Source: Moringa oleifera | Lineage: Eukaryota; Streptophyta; Magnoliopsida; Brassicales; Moringaceae | Length of the DNA stretch: 64,000 nucleotides | NCBI GenBank assembly: GCA_021397835.1 | Contig: JAJFZO010000168.1 | Location: forward strand, 6,628,897 to 6,692,896 | Direction: 5' to 3' | Translations under genes and position numbers: made by a program | The notes under the pieces: generated by a model | The model's database searches: none | Told to the model about the DNA's origin: nothing | What the model saw: the letters and a program-made list of their open reading frames with translations, nothing else | In this document: positions 49,775-60,079 of the stretch, piece after piece | Layout of the letters: each line of letters starts with the position of its first letter | Position numbering within the stretch: the stretch's first letter is position 1

Positions 49775-49909
49775 GGGTATATATTTATCTGAAAAATATA
49801 TATATTTATCTGAGAGGGCATATACTTATCTGAAAGGATATATATGCTTATCTGAAAAGGAATATACTCATCCAAAAGAGTATATACTTATCAAAAAAGA
49901 TATCTTGAG
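49775..49909 (+). promoter_or_regulatory. U3 repeat block of the copia LTR
   Basis: Six tandem, imperfect copies of a roughly 21-base unit with core ATATACTTATCTGAAAA. It lies directly upstream of the TATA box, where copia LTRs such as Tnt1 and Tto1 carry repeated enhancer boxes. The enhancer role is inference. Confidence 0.6.
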
Positions 49910-49946
49910 ATTTTCACACATCTATTTTTTTGGCCTTGGGCTCTAC

Positions 49947-49954
49947 TATATAAA
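49947..49954 (+). promoter_or_regulatory. TATA box of left copia LTR
   Basis: TATATAAA followed by GGGGAG, about 300 bases before the LTR end and just after the U3 repeats. Confidence 0.7.
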
Positions 49955-50249
49955 GGGGAGACTTCTACCCATCTAAACATAGAGAGTGAGTAAGAGTCCT
50001 AGGGTTTTATTCTAGTAGAGTGAGGGCTAGGGAAACAGTTATCTCTCTTATAATCTATTTTCATAGTGAAAAGGTTTCCTGCAGTGGCTGCAAAGTGGAT
50101 GTAACTCTCAATTGAGGATGAACCACTATAAATCTTGTGTTCCTGTGGTTGTTTACTTTCTTCTTACTTTTATTATTGTTGCTTTCAGGTTATAGGGATT
50201 TGATATTTGATCCATCAACTAAGGATCTGGTTGTCAAATTTCCAACAAC

Positions 50250-50261
50250 TGGTATCAAAGC
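50250..50261 (+). other. Primer-binding site (initiator Met tRNA type), left arm
   Basis: TGGTATCAAAGC, two bases after the LTR. It differs by one base from the usual plant Met-initiator complement. Confidence 0.8.
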
Positions 50262-50284
50262 TTCGGGTTTTGAGATTGAAAGCA

Positions 50285-53200
50285 ATGGGTAGCGAAGAAA
50301 ACTCATCACATGGGATCATCAAGTTCGATGGTACAGATTATGCATTCTGGAGAATGCAAATCGAGGATTATCTGTATGGGAAAAAGCTGCATGAACCACT
50401 TTTGGGTCAAAAGCCTGAAAAGATTTTAGAAAGCGATTGGGATCTCCTTGATCGACAGGTGCTGGGAGTTATTCGGCTGACACTGTCAAAGAACATTGCT
50501 CACAACGTGGCGAAGGAGAAAACAACTGCAAGTCTGATGAAGGTGCTATCTGACATGTATGAAAAACCTTCAGCAAACAACAAGGCTTTTCTCATGAAGA
50601 AGCTATTCCACTTGAAAATGGGTGAAGGTAATTCTGTGGCAACTCATCTTAATGAGTTTAATACAATAGTTAATCAGTTATCTTCTATTGAGATTGACTT
50701 TGATGATAAGGTACGTGCCTTGATACTATTGGCATCGTTGCCAAATAGTTGGGAGCCCATGAGAGCAGCGATGAGCAATTCTGTTGGGAGTTCAAAATTG
50801 AACTTCAATGATGTTCGTTATCGAGTTCTTGCAGAAGAGATTCGGAGGATCGATTCAGGTGAAACATCAGTTGCAAATTCTGCCTTAAATGTTGAAAATA
50901 GGGGAAAAGAAAGTGACAAAAACTCTGATCGCAATAAGGGCAAATCTAAGTCAAAGAATGGAAGAAGCAGATCTAGATCTGGAAAAAATATGGAATGCTG
51001 GAACTGTAAGAAAAAGGATCACATGAAGAAAGACTGTCACTTACTGAAGAAAAAAGGTGAGCATAAAGATGACATTGCAAATGCTGTAACAGATGAGGTA
51101 GATGATGCTTTACTTTTGGCTATTGATAATCCTCTTGAGTCTTGGGTTTTAGATTCTGGGGCGTCTTTTCATACCACTGCATATGGCAAAATAATAGAAA
51201 ATTATGTTGCTGAAAACTTTGGGAAGGTTTATCTTGCTGATGGCGAACCTTTGAATATTATTGGTATGAGTGATGTTAAATTGAAGATGCCAAATAAGAA
51301 TATCTGGAAGATTCAAAAGGTGAGACATGTGCCAAAGTTGATGAGAAATCTAATTTCTGTTGGACAGCTTGATAGTGAAGGGCATAGGGTGACTTTCAAT
51401 GATAATGCTTGGAAAGTTACCAAAGGTGCCATGGTTGTTGCTCAAGGAAGCAAAACTGGAACTCTTTATATGACTTCAAGTTGCAAAGACACAGTGGCTG
51501 CTGTTGACACTGGTATGAACTCTGACCTATGGCATTGCAGACTTGGGCATATGAGTGAAAAGGGAATGAAGGTCATGGTGGCAAATGGTAATTTGTCGGA
51601 TTTAAAATCTGTAGAGCACAAGTTGTGTGAAAGCTGAATCCTTGGCAAACAGAAAAGGGTCAGCTTCTCCAAAACAGGAAAGCAGTTGAAGCAGCAAAAA
51701 CTAGAGTTAGTTCATACAGATGTATGGGGGCCTTCGACTGTGACGTCTCTTGGGGGATCTAGCTACTATGTGACTTTCATTGATGACTCAACCAGAAAGG
51801 TATGGATTTATTTTCTAAAGAATAAATCTGATATATTTGATGCTTTCAGGAAATGAAAAGCCATGGTTGAGAATGAAATTAATCTTAAAGTTAAGTGTTT
51901 GAGATCTGATAATGGTGGAGAATATGGGGATTTCAAACAGTTTTGTGCTGATAATGGGATCAAGATGGAGAAGACTACTCCAGGTACACCTCGGCAGAAT
52001 GGTGTTGCAGAAAGGATGAACAAAACACTGAATGAACCTGCAAGGAGCATGAGAATGCATGCATGGTTGCCCAAGGTATTTTGGGCAGATGCAGTTAACA
52101 CTGCACCCAATTTAATCAATAGGGGTCCTTCAGTTCCTTTGGATTGCAGAATACCCGAGGAGGTTTGGAGTGGCAAAAAGGTAAACCTGTCTTTTCTAAG
52201 AATATTTGGTTGCCTATCATATATACATATCGATGCTGCTAGTGGCAAACTTGATCCTAAATCAAAAAAATATTTTTTCATTGGATATGGTGACAATGAG
52301 TTTGGTTATTGTTTTTGGGATAGCCAAAACAGGAAGATCATTAGGAGCAGGGATGTAATCTTCAATGAGCAAGTTCTGTACAAGGATAGTTTGGGCAAGA
52401 GTTCAGAAGTAACAGATTCTGAGGTAAAAAGGCCTGAAGTGATCCACTTGAGAGACATTCCAGTGAATCAGTTGCAACAGAATACTGAGAAAGTTGAAGA
52501 TGACATTGCTGAGCAAAATCAGGAAAGTATGGCTCCAGAGGTAAATCCAACCACTCCTGTGACAGAAGTGAGAAGATCTTCCAGGATTGTGAGACCACCA
52601 CAGAGATTTTCACCATCTCTAAACTACATCTTGTTGACTGATAGGGGTAAACCAGAGAGTTTTGATGAAGCTTTGCAGGGTGATAAATCAATCAAGTGGG
52701 AGTTAGCCATGAAAGATGAGATGAATTCTCTCATGAGTAATCAAACATGGGAGTTTGCAGAACTACCACAAGGAAAAAGGGCCTTGCAGAACAAATGGGT
52801 TTACCGGATAAAAGAAGAACATGATGGCAACAAGCGGTATAAAGCAAGATTAGTAGTTAAAGGCTTTCAACAAAAGGAAGGTATTGACTACACAGAGATT
52901 TTCTCCCCAGTGGTTAAGTTGACTACAATCAGAATAATGCTTGGGTTAGTGGCTCAGGAAGATTTGCATCTGCAGCAAATGGATGTAAAAACAGCTTTTC
53001 TTCATGGTGACTTGGAGGAAGAAATTTACATGAAACAACCACAAGGATTTGAAGTCAAAGGTAAGGAGAAAATGGTATGCAAACTTATGAAAAGTTTGTA
53101 TGGGTTAAAACAAGCTCCAAGACAATGGTACAAGAAGTTTGACAACTTCATGGGTGACAATGGTTTCTTAAAGTGCCAGGCAGACTATTGTTGTTATGTT

Positions 53201-53349
53201 AACAAGTATGATAACTCTTACATTATATTGCTACTGTATGTTGATGATATGTTAATTGCTGGAGCTAATTTGCATGAGATAGAGAAATTAAAGAGTAAGC
53301 TTTCAAAGAAGTTTGCTATGAAGGATTTGGGTTCCGCCAAACAAATCCT
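50285..53349 (+). pseudogene. Copia gag-pol remnant (left arm)
   Basis: The Met at 50285 opens gag. A CCHC zinc knuckle lies at 50996-51037 with Asp in place of the usual Gly before His. The protease region has WVLDSGASFH near 51142. The integrase zinc region (HCRLGH) ends in a TGA at 51635-51637, where a zinc-binding Cys is expected. Another TGA lies at 51855-51857. From there a long frame covers the integrase core (DNGGEYG, TPRQNGVAERMN) and reverse transcriptase (RYKARLVVKGF, QMDVKTAFLHGDLEEEIYM, SLYGLKQAPRQWY, YVDDM). The frame runs over the palindrome centre to 53497, adding a tail read from the antisense of reverse transcriptase. Two residues present in the right-arm copy after DNGGEY are missing. 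Non-functional. Confidence 0.9.
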
Positions 53350-53365
53350 GGTGATTCTCATCCCA
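53350..53365. other. Palindrome centre, 16-base spacer
   Basis: Flanked by ACAAATCCT and AGGATTTGT. Read on the minus strand, the spacer is the natural continuation of the copia reverse transcriptase (LGMRIT codons), so the right arm holds slightly more of the element than the left. The spacer itself begins and ends with CC/GG bases that could have given microhomology. Confidence 0.9.
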
Positions 53366-56300
53366 AGGATTTGTTTGGCGGAACCCAAATCCTTCATAGC
53401 AAACTTCTTTGAAAGCTTACTCTTTAATTTCTCTATCTCATGCAAATTAGCTCCAGCAATTAACATATCATCAACATACAGTAGCAATATAATGTAAGAG
53501 TTATCATACTTCTTAACATAACAACAATAGTCTGCCTGGCACCTTAAGAAACCATTGTCACCCATGAAGTTGTCAAACTTCTTGTACCACTGTCTTGGAG
53601 CTTGTTTTAACCCATACAAACTTTTCATAAGTTTGCATATCATTTTCTCCTTACCTTTGACTTCAAATCCTTGTGGCTGTTTCATGTAAATTTCTTCCTC
53701 CAAGTCACCATGAAGAAAAACTGTTTTTACATCCATTTGCTGCAGATGCAAATCTTCCTGAGCCACTAACCCAAGCACTATTCTGATTGTAGTCAACTTA
53801 ATCACTGGGGAGAAAATCTCTGTGTAGTCAATACCTTCCTTTTGATGAAAGCCTTTAACTACTAACCTTGCTTTATACCGCTTGTTGCCATCATGTTCTT
53901 CTTTTATCCGGTAAACCCATTTGTTCTGCAAGGCCCTTTTTCCTTGTGGTAGTTCTGCAAACTCCCATGTTTGATTACTCATGAGAGAATTCATCTCATC
54001 TTTCATGGCTAACTCCCACTTGATTGATTTATCACCCTACAAAGCTTCATCAAAACTCTCTGGTTCACCCCTATCAGTCAACAAGATGTAGTTCAGAGAT
54101 GGTAAAAATCTCTGTGGTGGTCTCACAATCCTGGAAGATCTTCTCACTTCTGTCACAGGAGTGGTTGGATTTACCTCTAGAGCCATACTTTCCTGATTTT
54201 GCTCAGCAATGTCATCTTCAACTTTCTCAGTATTCTGTTGCAATTGATTCACTGGAATGTCTCTCAAGTGGATCACTTCAAGCCTTTTTACCTCAAAATC
54301 TGTTACTTCTGAACTCTTGCCCAAACTATCCTTGTACAGAACTTGCTCATTGAAGATTACATCCCTGCTCCTAATGATCTTCCTGGATTGGCTATCCCAA
54401 AAATGATAACCAAACTCATTGTCACCATATCCAATGAAAAAACATTTTTTTGATTTAGGATCAAGTTTGCCTCTAGCAGCATCGATATGTATATATGACA
54501 GGTAACCAAATATTCTTAGAAAAGACAGGTTTACCTTTTTGCCACTCCAAACCTCCTCGAGTATTCTGCAATCCAAAGGAACTGAAGGACCCCTATTGAT
54601 TAAATAGGGTGCAGTGTTAACTGCATCTGCCCAAAATACCTTGGGCAACCCTGCATGCATTCTCATGCTCCTTGCACGTTCATTCAGTGTTTTGTTCATC
54701 CTTTCTGCAACACCATTCTGCTGAGGTGTACCTGGAGTAGTCTTCTCCATCTTGATCCCATTATCAGCACAAAACTATTTGAAATCCCCATCATTGTATT
54801 CTCCACCATTATCAAATCTCAAACACTTAACTTTAAGATTAGTTTCATTCTCAACCATGGCTTTTCATTTCCTGAAAGCATCAAATACATCAGATTTATT
54901 CTTTAGAAAATAAATCCATACTTTTCTGGTTGAGTCATCAATGAAAGTCACATAGTAGCTAGATCCCCCAAGAGATGTCACAGTCGAAGGCCCCCATACA
55001 TCTGTATGAACTAACTCTAGTTTTTGCTGCTTCAACTGCTTTCCTGTTTTGGAGAAGCTGACCCTTTTCTGTTTGCCAAGGATTCAGCTTTCACACAACT
55101 TGTGCTCTACAAATTTTAAATCCGGCAAATTACCATTTGCCACCATGACCTTCATTCCCTTTTCACTCATATGCCCAAGTCTGCAATGCCATAGGTCAGA
55201 GTTCATGCCAGTGTCAACAGCAGCCATTGTGTCTTTGCAACTTGAAGTCATATAGAGAGTTCCAGTTTTGCTTCCTTGAGCAACAACCATGGCACCTTTG
55301 GTAACTTTTCAAGCATTATCATTGAAAGTCACCCTATGCCCTTCACTATCAAGCTGTCCAACAGAAATTAGATTTCTCATCAACTTTGGCACATGTCTCA
55401 CCTTTTGAATCTTTCAGATATTCTTATTTGGCATCTTCAATTTAACATCACTCATACCAATAATATTCAAAGGTTCTCCATCAGCAAGATAAACCTTCCC
55501 AAAGTTTTCAGTAACATAATTTTCTATTATTTTGCCATATGCAGTGGTATGAAAAGACGCCCCAGAATCTAAAACCCAAGACTGAAGAGGATTATCAATA
55601 GCCAAAAGTAAAGCATCATCTACCTCATCTGTTACAGCATTTGCAGTGTCATCTTTATGCTCACCTTTTTTCTTCAGTAAGTGACAGTCTTTTTTCATGT
55701 GACCCTTTTTCTTACAGTTCCAGCATTCCATATTTTTTTCAGATCTAGATTTGCTTCTTCCATTCTTTGACTTAGATTTGCCCTTATTGCGATCAGAGTT
55801 TTTGTCACTTTCTCTTCCCTTGTTTTCAACATTTAGGGCAGAATTTGTAACTGATGTTTCACCTGAATCGATCCTCCGAATCTCTTCTGCAAGAACTCGA
55901 TCACGAACATCATTGAAGTTCAATTTTGAACTCCCAACAGAATTGCTCATCGCTGCTCTCATGGGCTCCCAACTATTTGGCAACGATGCCAATAGTATCA
56001 AGGCACGTACCTTATCATCAAAGTTAATCTCAATAGAAGATAACTGATTAACTATTGTATTAAACTCATTAAGATGAGTTGCCACAGAATTACCTTCACC
56101 CATTTTCAAGTGGAATAGCTTCTTCATGAGAAAAGCCTTGTTGTTTGCTGAAGGTTTTTCATACATGTCAGATAGCACCTTCATCAGACTTGCAGTTGTT
56201 TTCTCCTTCGCCACGTTGTGAGCAATGTTCTTTGACAGTGTCAGCCGAATAACTCCCAGCACCTGTCGATCAAGGAGATCCCAATCGCTTTCTAAAATCT

Positions 56301-56436
56301 TTTCAGGCTTTTGACCCAAAAGTGGTTCATGCAGCTTTTTCCCATACAGATAATCCTCGATTTGCATTCTCCAGAATGCATAATCTGTACCATCGAACTT
56401 GATGATCCCATGTGATGAGTTTTCTTCGCTACCCAT
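53366..56436 (-). pseudogene. Copia gag-pol remnant (right arm)
   Basis: Keeps a canonical CCHC knuckle (Gly before His), unlike the left copy. It shares the two TGA breaks of the left copy (mirror of 51637 and 51857). It has extra stops: TGA near 55411 and 55307 at Trp positions and TAG near 54773 at a Gln position, all explained by C-to-T or G-to-A changes. The reverse transcriptase frame (start of open part 54006) crosses the centre and ends at 53218 with the same antisense tail as the left copy. Non-functional. Confidence 0.9.
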
Positions 56437-56473
56437 TGCTTTCAATCTCAAAACCCGAAGCTTTGATACCAGT

Positions 56474-56982
56474 TGTTGGAAATTTGACAACCAGATCCTT
56501 AGTTGATGGATCAAATATCAAATCCCTATAACCTGAAAGCAACAATAATAAAAGTAAGAAGAAAGTAAACAACCACAGGAACACAAGATTTATAGTGGTT
56601 CATCCTCAATTGAGAGTTACATCCACTTTGCAGCCACTGCAGGAAACCTTTTCACTATGAAAATAGATTATAAGAGAGATAACTGTTTCCCTAGCCCTCA
56701 CTCTACTAGAATAAAACCCTAGGACTCTTACTCACTCTCTATGTTTAGATGGGTAGAAGTCTCCCCTTTATATAGTAGAGCCCAAGGCCAAAAAAATAGA
56801 TGTGTGAAAATCTCAAGATATCTTTTTTGATAAGTATATACTCTTTTGGATGAGTATATTCCTTTTCAGATAAGCATATATATCCTTTCAGATAAGTATA
56901 TGCCCTCTCAGATAAATATATATATTTTTCAGATAAATATATACCCTTTTGTGGATAAAATTATCTTCACACATATTCAACA
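56474..56982 (-). repeat. Copia 5' LTR (right arm)
   Basis: Mirror of the left LTR with the same TGTTG/CAACA ends, U3 repeats (56812-56946) and TATA box (56767-56774 on the minus strand). The primer-binding site is at 56460-56471. Confidence 0.88.
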
Positions 56983-58760
56983 CAGAACATAATATCATTC
57001 AGTATTCTAAATATCCATGTCTCTATCAATATATATATTTGCTTTTTATTTTCACTGACACTTCTCCTATAATTAAGCATCCATGTACACCCAACCCAGG
57101 GGTCTCTGAAAAATCATGCCCTTTGGATAGAAAAAAAACACTACATGACAAATTTTGAGTATGACAAAAATCAACTGGGAACGAAGAAAATAATTTTCCT
57201 TCTTTTTTTTTTTTCCCCGCTGTCATGATTAGTGTCAAAGAAATCTTTTAGAAGTGAAATGAGTAAAGAGGGTACAAACCCTGCATGTTAACAGCATCAA
57301 CTTTATAAGAATTCCATGCAGTAATCAAAAGCTGTACCTTCTAAGTCTAAAAGCTACCAAGTACCCTTTCTCTTCCCTGGAAAAAAAGGAAAAAAAAAAA
57401 AAGATGATGGCAATCAAGAATTTCCCTTTCAAGTTGCAAAATGCACCTACAGATTCCAACTTCATAAGAATTTTACATAAGCTACGAAAATGAAGTACAG
57501 TGCCCTAATTACTTTCCTCTTCTCTTTGGAGAAACTTTCTCCCTCTTGTAACTGGTCCTAACATTGAAAATTTGCGCATTGTCGTTATCAGAATAAGTTA
57601 GTGCTAAATTATATATGGTGGTCCATTATATATCTCTTCACAAGTTAAGGATTTAATGAATCATGGTATTATTATAAAACGTCATTCTGTACTGTAAATA
57701 TTATTTGTTCAAATTTTTCTTTGTAATGTTAGATTTATACGTTCATCAAAACTAACGAAATCTGTAGCCTTTGATTTGGTTTGGAAGAAATATGCTACAT
57801 ATGGATGGCAGCATGAAGGATTGTATATGGTTGATAATAAATTAAAATCATTATAACTATATATTAAGTAATTAAAAATATTTGTCTTCTTCCTATACGT
57901 GTCTCCGTCTCTATCTTTGCTTAGCTGGTTTTTGGAGGAACAATTAAGAGTCTGCTCCTATAAGTACCGGTGGTGTGTAAACATTGGGCATTGAACACGT
58001 GGGACAGGAAGGCAATTCTTCGTAAGTCCGATGTTTTAAACGTGAAAAAGACACGAAATCATAGCTTTATTTTTCTGGACAACATAGAGCTTCAGCTTTT
58101 TGGACGGAAATGGGTGTGGAGATTGTGGAAGTGGTTGTCTCTGTAATGGCTCATTAATGCAATCCGATGGAGAATTGTGGAGAAAACAAAAAAGGGTAAC
58201 CTTCTTGGATTTTGTCATAAATGTCATCAGTCAAGGGACAGCTGTTGCTTCCTTTGGTGTCATTTAGGGCGCTGTGGAGAATCTTTAATATATATCTTGA
58301 AGAGAGAATTTCACCGACAAAATGAGTGGTTGAAATTAAAGACGTTGCTCTTTAAAATTTCAGGTATCCTTATCTTATGCATATATATTGATAAGTCAGT
58401 TGCTATCCTGTTATTTAATGAAAGGGTATTGTAAGTCAGAATAAAATAAGTTGTAAAATAGAGTTGAATGATAGAAGTGAGATTAGAATCTAATTAACCT
58501 ATTATCTAACTAACATATAAAATTACATTTACATTAATAATTAATGTCTAACTAATTTAATTTTTATAAAAAATATATAATTAAATTATTTATCTCAAAT
58601 TATAATTTAATTAAATTATTATCTAATTAATATAATATAAACTAAATTTATTAACATATAATTACTATACACTAACAATTAATATTTAACTAATTTGATT
58701 CTCATAAAAATTTAATTTAATTATTTATAATTCATTTTTAATAAGATTGTGTTATAAGTA

Positions 58761-58795
<35 letters not shown>

Positions 58796-60079
58796 ATATT
58801 AAAATAATTATAAACCACCTAAATTGAATTATATAAAAATAAAATTGTAATAGAACAAATTTCAACCAAGGCCCTTGCTTTTACATCAAGCCAATGTACA
58901 TACGAGAGATGTAACATTTTTTAAGAAATAATTTCATAAATAAGACCAGTTTAAATGCTCAATTTTGAATTAGCATATCATTCACAATTGTAAAAATTTA
59001 ACGGAATAATAATCATTATCTTTGTCGTTATTATTGGGTGAAGTATGTCCCTTCAATTTTGTATAGTGAGGACACTACAACATAAAAAAGTTTTAATGGC
59101 CATTGAAATGTTTTGAATGTATAATCTGGAAGAATGCAATCAGATTCAACTTTTTTGCTCTTTCCGGCCAACTTCATTTTAAATGTGATATTTCAAATTA
59201 AAAAAATTTAAAAACTCCATTATAAAAAAATTATTTTAAAATTAAATTTAATATTTTTTAAAAAATATGACAAGTAAATTAAAACAATATTCTTATTTTT
59301 ATATTCCATACCTTAATAATAAAAATATTTTTAAAATATAATAACTGTTTAACTTTAATTTACATTATTAATTTTTATAAATGTATGCTTAGTTTTAAGT
59401 ATGATTTAATAAATACTATTTTATTATACTTGAATCATTTAATTAATTTAATATAAATTTTGATATTTAAAATTTTTAAAAAAGTTATAAATTTATTTTA
59501 AAAGTAATAGTAAATAATAACTTAAAAAAATATATGTATTTTAATGGCTAATGTTTACAATTATCATTGTATATTTATTATTAGTAGTTATTTGATGTTA
59601 AAGGTACGATAAAAGAATTTTTACTAATAGATGTAGCGGTAATTACCACAACGGTTGCTAAACAATTACCTCTAAAAACCAATTTTATTTTAGTGTGAGC
59701 ATACTTTGTGAAGAGGATCTTCCAATCATTAATATATCACTAACCAAAATTTTTATAATTACATGTAAAAACAATCAAGCGAAGAGAGCAGTAGCCTCAC
59801 GGAGAGAAGGAGAAGATGATCGTTCAAGATAGAGAAAATGGGGCAGAGAACAATGGAAAGAAGCAAAGAGGATAGCTATGGTCGACGAGAAAAAGTAAGA
59901 AAAAGAGAGTCGAATTGCAAGAGAAATTTGGGAGGGAGAAGGGCCAACGGTGCCCATGAAAACGAAAAGAAACCAGAGCATCCAGTCTAGTTTTAAAGGA
60001 TCTTATCGATAGTCGGAGGTGATGGTCACTAGCTATGATAACCAGTAAGTAATGCAATGTCAGTCGCTAGTCTGCTAGG
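56983..60079. other. AT-rich spacer between copia and hAT elements (right arm)
   Basis: Mirror of 46642-49738, with one substitution and small length changes in poly-A/T and TA runs (58762-58796). No gene. Confidence 0.6.

Larger units (their letters stand above)
49739..50247 (+). repeat. Copia 5' LTR (left arm)
   Basis: 509 bp, bounded by TGTTG...CAACA. The right boundary is fixed by the primer-binding site two bases later. It contains a short-repeat U3 block (49775-49909) and a TATA box at 49947. By eye it is identical to the mirror copy at 56474-56982. Confidence 0.88.
42721..53349 (+). repeat. Left arm of giant palindrome
   Basis: Each position x pairs with the complement of 106721-x, or 106715-x close to the centre, up to the window end. 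Coordinates of all mirrored elements fit this rule. The 6-base shift is one indel in the integrase region near 51915. Length and homopolymer changes near 47950, 49320 and 49505 are the only others seen. The arm start is set by the window end, not by loss of symmetry. Confidence 0.97.
49739..53349 (+). mobile_element. Ty1/copia retrotransposon, 5' half only (left arm)
   Basis: Starts with an LTR (49739-50247), primer-binding site and gag, then protease, integrase and part of reverse transcriptase in the Copia order. The sequence stops at the palindrome centre, about 100 bases after the YVDDM motif (53237-53251); RNase H and the 3' LTR are missing. The gag and pol motifs resemble the Tnt1/Tork branch. 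The five bases outside the LTR are TTCTG, and their complement flanks the mirrored LTR, so there is no second LTR with a direct target duplication. Confidence 0.92.
53366..56982 (-). mobile_element. Ty1/copia retrotransposon, 5' half only (right arm)
   Basis: Mirror of the left element: LTR 56982-56474, then gag, protease, integrase and partial reverse transcriptase reading toward the centre. In the core (gag position 50696 onward) it differs from the left copy by about 2.5% in the part compared, but the LTR and first 400 bases of gag appear identical. Confidence 0.92.

Noticed and set aside
51808..52691. Minus-strand frames over copia integrase/reverse transcriptase
   Set aside because: Antisense of pol; same in the mirror copy.
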